Assembly: GCF_030936135.1 (NCBI RefSeq) | Contig: NC_082619.1 | Coordinates: 3,413,208 to 3,477,207, forward strand | Reading direction: 5' to 3' | Source: Gavia stellata | Lineage: Eukaryota; Chordata; Aves; Gaviiformes; Gaviidae | Length of the DNA: 64,000 nucleotides | Shown here: piece by piece, positions 39,324 to 54,400 of the stretch | Layout: each line of letters opens with the position of its first letter | Numbering within the stretch: the stretch's first letter is position 1 | Translations under genes and position numbers: made by a program | Notes under the pieces: generated by a model | What the model was told of the DNA's origin: nothing | Seen by the model: the letters and a program-made list of their open reading frames with translations, nothing else | Databases searched by the model: none

Positions 39324-42300
39324 GTCAGTATTAAATGAGATTTCCCCCCCTCTCCCCCCCAAAGTCTAGGCTTTTCCCAGAGCTTGTTACTTTGCGTTCT
39401 GACTTCGGTGACAGCGTGACAGACGGGATCAGAAAAGTGGGATTAAATCTGAGTTTCTGGGAATCAGCACGTACCTGGGGTGGCTGACTGTCAAGGCAAC
39501 TGGTTTAACTTTGAAACTGGAGTATTTCAAGTCCAACTGCTTTCAACCCTGCCAGGCTGACTTTGTAAGAACAGGGATTGTAATTCAGCTTCCAGGATGG
39601 GTTGGTACTGGAAGGAATACCAGAAGGAACTGTTTCTATGTGAAGTTAAAGCAGGCTAAGTGACAAGAGTTTAGGATACAGCTCGAGTCTGAACTCAAAA
39701 ACCACGTAGAGGATGGACTTGCTTCTCGTTAGGTCAAGCATTGTAGGCTTCCAAAGAGAGGTCACTTCAGGTGAGGGCAGGAAGGATAGTTGATGAGCAG
39801 GAATGTCTGCTGGTGTCTACACTACCTTAGCAGTAATCTCTTCCTTACTTTAGATACCTGCTCAGGCCTCTGGGCTTCTCTGCAGGTGCTGCTGTGTGCA
39901 TTTCATTAGCAGTCTAGGATTCTCTTGCTTCTACTGGGATGCTTCAGAGGCAGGGGAAAAAAATGTATTTTGTGAGAAAAAAATCAAGTAGGAAACCTCT
40001 TATGTGCTTTTGAGACAAGGATGGAATGAGTGTCTTCAGGTTTTTTTGACTAAAGGAAAAGATACTTTTTTGATGCTTGTAAGCTGAAAAAACTTCCCTT
40101 TTATTGTGTTTTTTATTATATTCTTCTTTATTGTGTGTATTTGGTGGTTAAGGTGTGAACGTGTGTGACAAAGGCCTCGCTGCTTAGGTGTTCCGTGACC
40201 AATACAAGCACTTCTGGCACAGGAGAGAAACCAGGGCTGGGACAGAGAGATGATGCTTTTGGGTGCCTGAGATCACCTTTCAGACTCCAGGTGTGGGCAG
40301 GAAAGAGAGCGAGTGTAGTTCTCACTTCCAGTTAGGCCTTGTCGTGACTCCACAGGTCTTAACAGACAGTACAGTGCCCTAGCAGTGTGAAAGTCTGTGT
40401 TCATGACTGTGCTGTTCATAGAGTACTAAATCTTTGAAATGAATTGTGTTGTATGTTTGTACTAACAGAATAGATGACAAAAGAAAATACGACTCTCTTT
40501 TGCAGTGCATGTACATGAGATACTCTTGAGTTGCAGGACATTTTTGTTCTGTACCAGGCAAGACAGCAACAGTAAAAAGAAGGTGGTGTTTCAGAGGCTT
40601 TGTGAGAATTTTGTCACGTACTTAAGAGTGTATGTCTTATGGCAGGTTGTAAGATATCAAAAGGAATGACAGGATTTTTGTACCAAGAAGCAGTTGAGTG
40701 ATGCATGGGAAGGAAAAGCATGAGGACAGGGAATTTAATTTGCTTGTTAAAAAACCAAAATACTTTCCATTATTGAATTGGAACAGCCAAATTGAAAATG
40801 TAGTAGAGACAAAAAATGTCTCATTTCCTTTTGCTTTCAGTCATGTCAAGAGGATGTTTCTGTTTGGTGTTCCATTAAGGTTCTGGTTCAAAAGACTTTT
40901 GATGTCAGGTAAGGAGCTGTCTCCACAGCCCTGGCAGTCAGAGCTTTCTGGCAGCAGGGTTGTGTGGTGGTTGGGGGAATGCAGGGAAGCTGGGCCTGGC
41001 CTTGCCATCACTCTTCACCTCTGACCTGAAGGAACCCCAGCTCTGGGGGTGCGAAGGGAATTCAGTCATCGTGGCCCGTTTATTCCCTGGCTGAACCTTT
41101 CAGCAGAGCGCTGGATGTGATGGTGGTGTGTGTTCTCATCATGTGGACGTCTGCTTTCTGGCTTACTGCTCCATTCTATCTACAGCATTGTGCAGGATCT
41201 GGAGGGGGGTGGTTTTTGGTCACTGCTGTCCTAGCAGTACGTTGATGAAAAGCTTGCTTTCCCATTAGGCCCGAGAAGCCTTTCTACTGCCTCTTTAAAT
41301 CCAGCTCTTAAGCTTGGAACGTAAAGCAGGTGCAATATAAATAAATTCGAGGCTTTTAGTGTCCTTAGATCTACACGGTGTAAGTCATAGGACATGTTAA
41401 ATTCTCTCCATATTTATCAGTGACCTTCCTTAGTGGGATCGAGTTGGGAACTGCCTTAAAACAGAAAAACCCAGCTTGCATCTGTGCCAAATGATACTAT
41501 GAATATGATAGGATAGCATGGGCCTGCATTTTTCTCTGTATTAGCTTTATGTGTTTGCATTTTACGTCTGTATAGCTGCTTAAATCCCTGTTACAGACAG
41601 AAAATATTTCCTTTTGTATTCCTTCAGTATAAGATGGCAATCATACCATGTGTTTTGATAGCTGTTTGATGTTTCCCTTGTCCAGGTTGCACTTGTCCCA
41701 TCCTTTACGTGGTTTATGTCTTTTACCTTCTTTGTTGATGATGTCATGTATGGCATTAAAGTATATGTAAATTAGAAGGAATGTATGAATGGTCATTTCT
41801 AGATTTTTTCATTAAGCCCCTTCTTTTTTTTGCCTCGTAGTGTTTTCTTCTTTTTCCCAAGAAAATTCAATGGATTTTAGTGTCTGAGACTATGCTGAAA
41901 TACAGTCTTGCCAGTTCACATCTCACATGTCTGGGATAATTTTCTCTGTGGACTAAACCTTAACCCAGTTCATTTTGATAATGGTTGTGCTTCATCCCTT
42001 GGTTGGATTCTGTTATCCAACTGGCTCATGAAGCAACATAATTTTCTTGCGTCTTTTCCCGCCAGTGTCTTAAGACTGGAGGGAGGTGAGTGCCTGGGGG
42101 AATATCAGGTATTGAACAAAAAGACATAAGAGGTGTTAAGATTTCTGGGGATGTAATGACTGTTCAGCAAAGTTACTCAAGAAGCTCTGACACATGCTGT
42201 TCATGGTCAGCTACTCAGCATTTGGAGAAACGGGTAAACGATGCTAGCAGAAAAAAGATTATCTTGTAACATAGTACTTGATGTTTAGAAATACATAAGC

Positions 42301-42384
42301 AAAAAATGGTCCAGGATAGCCACGGTGTCCTGTGTGGCTTCTGATGGTATGAGAGAGTCAGAAAGTTAAGCAGTGACATTTACT

Positions 42385-42406
42385 TCCCTTTCTTTCTTTC
42401 TTTCAG
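42385..42406. repeat. CTTT microsatellite
   Basis: 'ccctttctttctttctttc' gives about four to five TTTC units in ARHGEF12 intron 1. Confidence 0.85.
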
Positions 42407-45400
42407 GATGTTCTTTTACTTTGTCAGCTGCTTCTTTTCATAATCCTGTTGCCCAGTGGACCATATCAAACAATTCATCTTCAGCCTTATTGCTCTGCCA
42501 CTTTATGTTTGTAAACATTTACACCCTCTTAATTTAATCCTCCCTTAGCTATGCTGTGTTTGTTCAGAGGCCTCCTAAGGTGGCATTTATCTTGCTTAAC
42601 TTAATAAGTCTTTGAGGTAGACATCTCTGTCTGAGCTGTTTGTCTAGATTGCCTTTATACTTAGTGGAAGAAAATAGGCACATCTAGGGGACCATTTCTT
42701 ATCCTAAAGTAGGTATCTAAAATTGGTCAGGTGAATGATGAAATGCCTGCTTGTTTTCATCCAGCTCTGGATTTAGGTGAGATTTGCCATACCTTTTAGT
42801 CTGAAAATTTCTATTTTTTTCTTCACAAATTGCTGTCTCGTAACTAGTGCCACGTTGGATTTTTGTTGCTGGATGCTGTTTTGGGCTGTCGGTGTGAGGA
42901 TTTTGGAAGGGGAGATTGGACTACAGGGATGATGATCTAAGGCTAGCTTTGGGAACTCACTCCGGGTAGGGTGTGTTAGAGGAGGTGTTTTCCTCTTGCT
43001 TCTGTGAGACTGCGTATGAGCGTGCCCACATTCTCTCCCTTCAGAGCTCTTCTGGCCCAGATGCACGAGGGCAGACCGGCTGGCTTTGGGCGTTGCTCTG
43101 TTCTGCTGTTTGTGGCAGGCGACACATGGCTGAGCGAGATAAGGGTTTTATTCTTTGCAAGGACATACTGGGGCCGGGATGAAATTCGGCCATTTGCAGG
43201 CTCGGGTTGGCCACTAAAGGATGATCAGAACTCTGCTGTATCCTGTTATGACACTAAAGAAACATTTGTATGCGATTAATTTTTTTTGTGTGTCTCATAG
43301 TTAACTGTATTTTTCTTCCTGTAACCGTTCCAAACACGCTGCAGAGTTGAGCAATTGCATGGCCGCAGAACTTGCTTTATGTTTCTTTCTGTTTATTAAA
43401 GCACAATAAAAGAATGGAGGCTCTCGCTGCTTTTGCAGTACCTTGTTGAGGAACTGATGACTCTCCATACGCAGTTGCTTGCAAATGAGTTTTATTTATA
43501 ACAGTGCTGTAGTTTCTGTTGCTATGATTGGAAAATAAGAGAGGTAGAATTTACACATAATTACCCTTGAGAGGTTTTAATTGCTGATTTGCTCCTGACT
43601 TGGTACGAAAATAGACCCTAATTGTTTCTTATCTGCTTAGATGCACTTTCCCTGTCTTTGGCTGTTTGTAAGTCCCCTAGTAACTGGGGCTTCTTTAACG
43701 GTATGGTGGGGAAAAAGGGTTTTATTTTTTCCAGCAGGGTAAGGGTAAGAACATCATGCAAAGTTACACCTTAGTGTTATTGAGTAGCTAGATGTTATTA
43801 TCATGCATTTATTTAATTAGTAGAGTCTGTAAGATCTAATACTTATGGAAAGCTGCAGCACAATATCTGTTTCTATGGACTAAAAAGTGTAATAGCCATT
43901 GAGGCAAGTCATCTTGTGCTTTCCATCATTGTGCCTTCACTATGTTTGCAAATTAGTAGTTGACATAGTCTGTACATAAATTCATTTTTTATTTTGCTTT
44001 TATTGAAGCTGTCAGAAGAGAGTACTGTCTGTGATGTTTACTGTTGGCTAGGAAGCAAATGCTACCAGTTCATGCTGCATAGTTTATTAGGGTTTTTACT
44101 GGAGACAGAAGTGGAGGTGAGCTTGATTTTCTAGTTTTGAATAGAGCTGTGGGCGTCATGATTATTTGGGTGGAGGCAGGAATGATATTTCATCTGTTAG
44201 CCCAATTGTATAATTCTCCCTGTGCATATAACTCCTATTATGGCATTTATTAGTGTTTTGAATGGATAGATTAGGAACGGTACTGGGATGTAGGCTACTT
44301 CAGTTTTAGACTTTTAAAAATCTTGTCCAGATTCACAGGAATCAGGGCGCGATACATTTGGCAGCCAAAAAATACTCGCCGGAGCTAATTATGGAGAGCC
44401 TACAGGGCATGAGGGATTGCATGAAAAGTCTGGAGAAATGGTCTGGTGATAATCTGAGCTCTTCAGATACCATTCCTGTCAAAGTGATGGGGGCCTAGGT
44501 AAATGTGAAACATATAAACCCTGCTGCGAGATGGAGGGACCTTTTTGACTTTTCCAGCCTGATGTAGTCTGTTCCACAGAGAACTCTTAGACTGACTTAT
44601 CATGGTAGTGTCTGACTGCTGGTAGTGTGTTGACACAACTAATGACTGTCATGTGTGGGTTGTCCTTCTCCATGTTGTGCCCCTCCCCTTTCTTCCTCTG
44701 GAAAATTGTTTGCACATTGGAATGCTTAAAGATCACTGTTCTGTTTTGTTAATGCCTGCTGCTGTCCTATTTAGAGATGCCTGAGAAGAAACGTGCATCT
44801 TACCCTTGGAGCAGAAGTTGCTGAGGTCACTGGTGAACTTTGTGGGTGTTCATTCGTGATCTTCTCAGACCAATCTTTATAAAACTGACTTCTGTATTGA
44901 TGAGTGTGACCCATGTGGGAGAAGAGCTTCTTGGTCCTTGAGGGTGGCAGCACTGATCACAGTCTTTTTACTGGAAAGCAAAGTAGTCTTCTGGTTGCTC
45001 TCAGAACTATTCTGTATCGTATTGTAAAAGTAGTGATTTAGGCATTGAAGATTATTTGGCAGTCCATCTGAAGGTAGTGTAGAGCATTCATGTATTTGCC
45101 TGGGGAGAGCGGAGCAGACACCTGTAGCAGTTATTTTACACATTTCATGACTATATCCCAAGATCTTTTGATTATTTCAAGAAGTGAGGTCTCCTAGTGA
45201 ATTTGTGCCTTAAGTATTTTGTGTGAATCCTGTTCAGTGAGTAGCTTCAGTGCCTGCTTCTGTTTTCCTGCTTTCCCAAGAAGCTTTGGAGTATAATCAA
45301 TAGGATTTTTGACATTAACTGGTTTTTTTCCCCATTTTTTCCACAGTGTTCTGGGTGGCATTGTTTGCCTTTCATGGTTACAACCGTCAACCCCCACCCT

Positions 45401-48400
45401 GGCCAGCCCAGTGCTACAGCTTGTAGTTATGCAAAGTGTCTCAAAGAGGAGCAGTGTTTGCTGTGTTCTGGAGACTGAATTCTCCACTTAAATCTGTAGG
45501 TGGTCCTTCGGGGTCACCGGGGAAGTATGTTGGCTGTGCTGCTTGAAAGATAAGCTTAGGCCCTTGCTTTCAAAGCTTTATCCACCAGGTTTCTCATTGA
45601 ATATCTCTTCCTTCCCTCTGAAAATTAGCAGTAGGAGGCTTGTTAATGAATCCCATTTGTATTATCCTTGGGTTTCTACACTGGGTGATCTGAGATGCTA
45701 ACAAAAATGCTTCTTGTAGCATTCCTAAGGCTCTGCAAATATTCCTCCGCCTAAGCACTCTCCCTTCTTTTGCTCTAGTCCTGATATTTTATCTACTTTG
45801 AGATATATCTTGCACAAGAAAGATGTAGTTGTCAATAGCACTAAGAGAAAATAGACTTGAATGCATACTTTCTGGTAGGTGATGCCATGTTCTGTTCTGT
45901 GGCCCTGTTCTGGATAATTACTAGGTTTAAAGAAAAGAAGCGTTAGTTCATGTCTCAGCTTGATTAAACTAGGGTCAGGAGCCTGGATGTAGATAATGTC
46001 TTAACGTCAGAAGACAGGGCTCAAAATAAGGACAGGGGAAGCAGTAGCAAAGTAATTAGTAAAATGAAAAGGGATGTAAAACCTGCAGTGTTTGATTAAG
46101 AATGTACAAGGGATAAAATACAAGGCAGGATACATACAAAATAGGAACAGCACACTTAGAAAAAGACAGGAAGAAACAAAGTTTACTTATTTCTCTTTTA
46201 AAAGAAAACATTTAAAAATAAATATATTAAAAATGACAGGAAAAAGCAATGTCCTTATTTTTAAAATGTAAGCATAAGTATAAATAGTAAAAACAAAACA
46301 AACAATGTTCAGACTGTGACATTCACAAATCGTCTACTAAACATCACTTATGCTTTGTTATTACTCTGCATCCTTTCCTTGAGTATTTTCAGTATTGTGT
46401 CTGTTTGACTTCTAAGACGAATGGGCAAGAACCCTTTCTTGCATAGTCAAACCATTTAGCAAAGTCTGATGCTAAATAAGAAATGTTGCTGTTTACGTTT
46501 GTTGGCAAATGCTTAAATATTATCTACATGGCTATTTTAAGCTTTGTTTTGACAACACTGAAACTTCTGCGCTCTGTGATGTCAGTTGGTAAGGTACTTC
46601 ACTAAATTGCTCTGGCACTGGCGATGCAAATGAGTGGTGTCCTTTCTGAGGCTTAATACCTGAGGCATAGCACATGAGTTCCTGTACTTGAAATAATTTA
46701 GTTGTACTCTGTCTGGATCATTGTCGTATTAGTTACTTGGATAGTTCAAATGTCCTGCTGAAGATAGGCAGTGTCCCTTGCAGGACTGGTATGCTAACAG
46801 TGTGTACTGTCCTGGAAGCGGCACTTGGGCCTCAGTTCATTTAAGGGTTCAGAAAAACTAAACCTTTTACAATCAGGGAGCAGCGCTATGTAAAAGATGG
46901 ACTGAACCGTGTGAATTGAGCAAAAAAGCCTCTTTTGGTGGTTATAAAGAAGTTGCAGTGTTGATGCTAGAAACCTAAGGGAGAATCCCCACAGTTATGG
47001 GAGTTCTTGGTTGCTCTCAGCTGGCACAAGAAATGCGTACGCAAGGGCAAGACTCGAACTGGTTTGCATCTGCTCCTGAGCTCTTGAAATATATATTGGA
47101 AGTCCTCAGAGATATTGGTGGAAATCTTAATTTTATCCAAGTGCTGTTCTTCCTTGAAACTGTGAGTAGCAGCACAACTATTCTTGTTTATATGAGAAGC
47201 TGATCTTGAATTTATTTGCATACTGTGAATCCTGGTTTGTGGTATCACAGGCAATCATTTTACCAAGAGCTTGGGTGACTTCTCAGGATGAACCAGTAAC
47301 CTGTGAAGAGTCGGATACTCTTTTATGGAGTCCTGAGTGAGCTGTAGTGCTGGAAGGGGGTTGGAAAGCTTAGGTGGGACCTGAATTGACCTGAGCAAGC
47401 ATTTCCCAGTCTGGAGGAGAAGACCCATCTATTTAATAAAGCACTAGACTGATCTGAGACAGGTACAGGATCCTGAGTCCACCACTCCCATAAACATACA
47501 AGCTTCAACCTGCAAGCTTACCTAAAGTATCTGATGGCTGCTTGAAAGTCTTTTTACCCTGTTACGATAGTGGCTGTTAGTGTAGCTTATTGGCAGCACA
47601 TCAGACAAGGCGTCTCCTCTCAGTACTCCTGTGGCACAGAGGCACCATTGCATGCCTCTGTCATGCCCAGCTGCAAAAGAATATTCTGATGAGTAGGGAC
47701 TGACATCAAAACTACCAGAAAAGTGTTGGAAAAGGGGGAAAAGAAGAGAATTGATGGAGGGAAGCTATAATGAGTTAAGAGAAAAAGGAAATAGGAAAAA
47801 GCTGCAGTGTAAGACATGAGAAAGTCAATAGGAAATGAGTGACAGGGAGAGAAATGGGAGAGGTGGTGGCAGCTGCCAGATAGGAGAGAGGTTTCCTGTC
47901 TGCCAGTGCATTCTGAAGGCACACGTCAGCCGTAAAGGACTAAGACCTGCTGGTGTAAGGCAACAAACCCTGACAACTATGTTGAGTTATCTGTGGAGGA
48001 CTGAAGAGACGTGTTTGGCGTCTGAGAGTACCCATCTATTTCTTGAGGAGGCTGTGCGGATACTGTTTGGGACCAGAGAACTCTTTCAGCCGTTGTAATG
48101 TCTTCTAAAATTTTGCTCTGGTTTGAGTGACGGCAAGTCCTATATGACAGTATTGGCAGCATGATGGTGATAATTCCTGTTCTTTCGTTAAGTGGCTTTC
48201 AGAGTTGATGCTTGCAAGTAAAAAAATAATGCGGTTTTCTGATCTGTGTTGATAGGATAGCTTTTTCCACCTTCTGAAAAATTATGATTATGTGATGTCC
48301 CAAATTAGGCAGCAACTTCAGCCAAAAGTAAGCTGTTCTTCTTGGATCGTTTCTGGTTTTGAAAGAGTGATTTTTCCCCACTGCAGTGGACTGCTGTATA

Positions 48401-51400
48401 GCCATCTAACCTGACTTAGGTAGGCAGCATCATAACAACTTTGAAAAAATATTCCGGGGCAACTGTAATAGAGAGACGGGGATGACTTTACATGATGTGA
48501 ACTCCCTAAATGTAAGGGTGGGGGGGAATGGTGGTTAATCAGAAATACTTCTGTGTCAAGGATAAAAGTTCTTAGCTTAGAGATCTCATAATGATGAACT
48601 GCAGCTCTTAAGTTGGCAATTTGTTCTTGCTGTCTGTTGAGAGACACAAAATGATAGGTTGTGGTTTGCCCTGCGTAGTCCCTGCGGTTTCTATAGCGGA
48701 AGTGGTTCATGTGGGTGCAGATCTGATCTTAGCAAACCAACAAGCTCAATCATTTTGGCTGGGGAAGGTGGTATGGGAATACTGCAGAGAGAGCCGTTTG
48801 CAATTGTTGTGGGATTTGCGTCAAAGTCTGTAGGGCACTGGTAAAATGAATACCTTTGTTGCAGACTTCTTCTCTACCCTTGAGTTATAACAGAACCTTC
48901 AGCAGTAAAAGAAAATATCTTGTAATAGTCTGGAAATGAGCACATGATCTAAAAGAACTTTGCTCTGTGTCTGGTCTAGTCGCTTCAGTGGCGGGTGCCT
49001 TCGTGTACAAGTTTGATAATACTTACTCAACGGTTGGGAAGTATAATGTTGTCAAGCGCTGCAGCACTTTGAGTAGTATTGAAAGCTCCAAGTTTTACAC
49101 TCGGATATGTCAGGTCTGTGAAGTTATGTAAAATGTTAAGCCCACTCACATTATGGAAATTGTTGTGAGAATAAAATATTGTAATACTGGGTGGGGGGGA
49201 AGGGGTGTGGAAAAGGCAAGCATACTTTTCTGTTCTTCCAGTGTGGAAAGATGTAGGAATGTTGGTGATAGCTTTAAACACTAGAGTGTTGTTTACTTTG
49301 GATGTTAACCAGTGCAACTGCAGCTCTATGTATTGCATAGCAAACCTTGACCTCCTCTCCCTTTTCCTTTTAGTAGACTTATTATCAGGTTTTGCCCTCG
49401 TCAGTGAGACATTAACTATGTTTTTTGGTGTCTGCACCTGTTCACCCGTGCCTTTGACTCCCCCTCCATAGATGGGGTATCTGGCTGTGCTCTGGCCCTA
49501 GTAATCCAGATGTGCAGCCCCTGGTTTAGGCCAGAAAAACACTTCTTTCCTGGTAGTGTGAAACATGCTTGCTCGGTTGTGAGACACAGTAATGCTGCCT
49601 GGAGGGTGCCAGGCGAAGGGAAAGCATCGCTGTGTGCTGATCAGCGCTTGTTTTGACAGTTGGCACCAGCCTTGCTGGAGGAGGCTCTCTCTCTCAGCAG
49701 AGCTCCTGGGTCACGTGTAAAGCAGAAGCAGATAATTAAGCTTAAGCTGGAAGGGGGAGAGGAAATAGCCTTGCAACAGGTTTGAGTTTTGGGCAGCCTG
49801 CAAATCTAAGTGCTCTTGCTGGAATTCAGCCAGGTGGAGAGAACCTGCCCCTTTCCTCCTTTCCCCCCTTTTTATTTTAAATTTTTCCATCATCGTGGCT
49901 CTGCGGCTGCTGGGAGGCAGCCTCACTGAGCCTGCTTACTTACTGCAATGACAAGAACATCACAGTGGCTCGGAGTGTGCTGAAAACCTTGCTCCGTCTG
50001 TTGTTCTTCATATAGGGAGAAAATGGCTCCTTCAGATCTATAACATGGTTCTTGGAATATTCATGGGGTTCGATCAGTTGTTGGATCAGCAAATGGCTTC
50101 AGAAACTTGCCGAAGTTTACTCCACCAAAATAAGTTGGTTCCTCTGCTTTCATTGGGAAGTGGGAATATATTTTCCCAAAAATAAATGTTCATTTAGAGT
50201 GTATGGAGGGATTTAGGGTTTTTCTTTTTTTTTCTTTTTTTCTTTTTTTAAATGAGATGTCTTTTAGATTAAAACTGCAGTTGGCTCCAGAAGAGCATTT
50301 CAACAGCTAGGTAAAGAGGAAAAAAATAACAAAGAACATACAAATAATGAGGTGGGGTTTGGGTTTTTTTTGTTTGTTTAAAACAAAAAAAATTGTAATT
50401 GGTTGTCAGGACAGGCACAAAAGGACTCTGGACACTTCCAACAAGGGGACCTTGTTTATTTAAATCCCCATGTGAAATCTCTTCATCTTCTTCCTAAAGC
50501 TGTATTTGGATCAGTTTGCTGTGGTAGTAAATTTGAAATACAATTATTAGCTGTATGGCAATGAGAAGCCTACTCAAAATATCTGGGACCCCAAACCAGA
50601 AAGCTTGTTTCCTGTGGGATTTTAAAGAAATACTTTCTCAGTCATGCTAAAGCTGGTAGCATTCCTGAAGGTGGTTGCATGCTCTGAGAATCCATGAGTG
50701 CTGCATCCTCCCTTTGTCTCTGTCATCTCTCCAGCTGTGTGCACACTGGATATAGATGTCAAGCTGCATGAATCTGGCACAGGAATAACAGATCTGTGGG
50801 GCAGCCTTTTTGTCATACTTTGGCTGTCACCGTGGCCCCAGGATCTGTTTCTCAATGGCAGTCACCCCAATTCACTTGCATGATAACGTGCAGGAAGAAA
50901 TGCCCAGTAGCAAATGAATTTTGTCTTGTAGGATTGCGAGCTGCCTCTACTCTCCCCCTCTTCTGTCTTCCATCACATGGGGATGTTTGCTTTAGATTAA
51001 AGCACTTCTGTTGGCATCCTGGTGGTTTCCATGCCGCAGTGGGTCTGATTACATATATTCCATTTCAGAACCCTGGGGCAGAAAATACCTTGGGAGAAAT
51101 TGCCTTACTGCAGGCTGTTCACAAATTTAAAGAAAACTATATTACCCTTACTGATTTAATGCACTGAGTACTGATGTTTTGCTGGTGACCAGTGCTTAAT
51201 TTTTATGTTTGCAAGTTTCTTGCATGTGTGGTGACTTGAATCATCTCAGTTACTTAAACTCAGCTGTTGGTTATGGTGATAACACAATGTTTTGTTTAAT
51301 CCTGTGAGGATGTTTGACTGTGGACAACTGCTGATGGGTAGTGAATGTGTTCAGTTAATACAGTATAGTGGAAATTAGATAGGGATGTCTGTATATTGGC

Positions 51401-54400
51401 ATTTGGAGCATGCTTTGATACAACACCGAGGGAGTTGTGGATTCTTGCAAGCATGGATGACTCTCAGATCTAGCTGATCAGAACAACAAGTATATTAAAG
51501 TTTATATAGGTAGGCTGCATACATGCTCTGCTTAAATGGAAATCATAATAGCTGATTTTGTATATTTGATGATCAAATGTTATCTGAAAAGCAGCTACAG
51601 TTACTGTGTTAAAATTTGCCTGGTTTTAGCACTATTGCCTCTCCAGAGGCTAAAGCAGGAAGTGTCTCGTGAGGCCACAGCAGTACTCAGCTTGTGAGGA
51701 AACACTCAAAAATTCAGATGAATCAGCTACTAGGCCCCACTAAAGTGCTGGTCTGCCTCGTTGAGGAAATGTATCGTCATAATTACACTGGTATAACTAG
51801 CTATGTCAATGCTCTTGCTTTGGAATATCAAAGTAAAAGGCAGATGCACGGTTGTAGTTACAATGGTAAAGCTTTCTGGCAAGATCTAAAATCTTCTTTT
51901 TCTCCCTGCCCATCCCCTGACCCCTTGCATGGCTTCGGTGGTGCGCTTTAGGCATTATGATTTCTGGGAAGGGGGAAATGGAGAGCCCTGGAAAAGACTG
52001 TTGATTATGCATTGGCTTGAGGGCAAAGGAGAATTGTCAATAGGACAGACTCAGAAATAAAATTAATTCTAGGGGAGGTAGCTCAAACTGGTATTTGGCT
52101 CATAGACAATGTCTGGAAACGCTGCAAACTCTGAATATCAATGGTTGTATGTTCCTTGTCACACTGAAGCGATGAGAGAATGAAAGTATGTTCTAGTGCG
52201 TTAAAGAAATGGATTTCTGCATTTTCAGAGGCTGGAGCTATGAATACAGGTATTGCTACCTTGCATTTTGGGTTTTTTTCCCTGCTTTTAGAACTTGGGA
52301 GTGTAAGGCTACAGATGCAGAATATAGTAGTGATAAAGCCAGTGCTGACTTGCTTATGCAGTCAATGTTTTGATCCAGTTCATGTCTCTTAATTTTTTTA
52401 TATGTATGGTACTGTAAAGCTGGGGTGTGATAAAGTCTACAGTAGGTTGAGAATGACCTGCAAAATCCTTTGGAAAGAATAAGTCAAGCTTCCCCCCTTC
52501 CCCCTGGTTCTCGATATATAGTGAGCAGTTGGTAGAGTTTTTTTAAGCCTGAGGTTTTTTAATTGCTGAAAATTTCCAGCTCTAGAGTGTACCATAGCAA
52601 GGTTTTGAGTCCTAAATCCATGTTATTGATATTGTGTTTTTATCTCTTTGAATTATAACACAATTTTAGGAACTATGTTCAGCAGTTTGCTATGAATTAA
52701 GTAGATTTTTGTCTTAGAAAATGGTGTATCCCTGTTCTTGTTTTTCTCTCTTTTCAAATTGTCAACTAGACAGTAATTACTTGTCTCTCTCTTTAGTTTA
52801 GTATGCTGTTTTTTGGCATTGATTCAAATTTGAGTTTAGTGACTGGCATAAATATCATAGTTTGGAACTGTCTTGGGGGCTTTTTTTTTCATAGCAGACT
52901 TACTGGAATTGGTTGAACTTAATTCAATGACAGGATAAGCAAAAATTTGTTTAGATAGGCTGTTCTGAAATGTTTAATGCCTTCTAAAATTGTTCGTGGT
53001 AAAAGATCAAGGAAGGAAACAGTATGACCTTTTAAATGAAGCTCCATATATCCCATTTTCCTATGCCAGAAGTCAGCCCAGACAATGAGAGACTGAAAGA
53101 ATTAGGGTTCCCTTTCATAAAGGATCTTTCACTTTTTGCTTTTACAGATAGGTATTTCTTTTATTGCATCACAGATTTAGCAGACTTTACAGCTGTCTTT
53201 TAATCGGTTTCCATATTTGTACCAGATCTTTCTTATTTTAATTACTGTCTGTAGAAGACTGTCCAGTAGCATGTTGTGTGTCACAGTAGAAAATGGTGGG
53301 TCCTTCTGTAATTTTTTCTTTGGTTAGCAGATTCTTTACTTCAGTAACATCTATTATTAGCAAATGCTTGCAATTTACAATTGCTTTTAAAGTTTTAATT
53401 ACTTCAGTGTTTTCTTTTTTGAAGATGATTTTTTTAAGTACTGCATTTTGCTTGGGGTTAATGCAGCCATGCATTAAAAACAGACAGATGTGGTTCAGTC
53501 TTGTAATGATTGACTCTGTAAAATAGGTTGCCAGTCTAATCCTAACTTGTGCTGATACATGCTTTTTAGTCAGCTGGCTGGAGCCCAGAAGGTGGGTTCT
53601 ATTCAGAGCAGAGCTAGAGGATTTGTATGGTGAATCATTCAGTGAGGTGTGTAATAATAAATTGGGTTGTATCTCAAGCAATAGAGCGCTGTTATATTTT
53701 CTTATCCTCTACCCCTGCTTTTGTATATTCCCACCCTGCTCAGTTTATTAATTTCTCTTATGTCTAAATCATGGTTGCTTTTTCCTTTGTGGGCAGTACT
53801 TCTCTGAAGTTTGTTCTACATTTGATTTGATCTCCTCTTGTTTCTACTATGCCAGTTTTTAATTTGAATTTTGCCTGACATTCTACAGATGCCGTCCCTT
53901 GAGTTTCACTTAGTGACTGCTGAAGCTGTGTGCACTAATGTACTTGGAAAGTTGGGGGTATTTCTTAAGAGGTTCTCGTCTGGTACCTAGGATCCTAAAA
54001 GCATTTGGTTAACTCTCATGTATGTAGCAAAATGCTCTGAAACCTGAAAGGTTGCAGGTCTTTTGGCTTACTTGCATGTGCATTGCTAGCACTCAGTTTA
54101 ACTTTCCTTCCCAAATATGTTGTATATCCCACGTATCTGTGGCTTGGTTTCTGTACCTCACAGGGTGCCACACAGACTTCTCCTACCAATCTTTTAAAAG
54201 AGGAATTATGGTACTGATTTAAGATAGAATGGCTGAGTACTGGTCAAATAATCTGGATAGTATTTCTACTTCAGCAATTGTTGATCTGCTTTCTTACTGC
54301 AAAAATAATTTCCTGTTTCTGTACCTCAGTTTCCTATTTTTCAAACTAAGTTCCAGTAATTTAAGGCATGTTTCTAAGGGGCTGAAATAATGAAGGGTTT

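Noticed and set aside
43401-43415. AATAAA in intron 1 near 43400 as a premature poly(A) site of ARHGEF12
   Set aside because: AATAAA words are common in AT-rich introns, and the downstream sequence is not convincingly GT-rich.
49027-53681. Minus-strand frames of 130-150 codons in ARHGEF12 intron 1 (for example 49027-49437 and 53238-53681)
   Set aside because: AT-rich sequence without domain, conserved motif or splice context; expected by chance at this window size.
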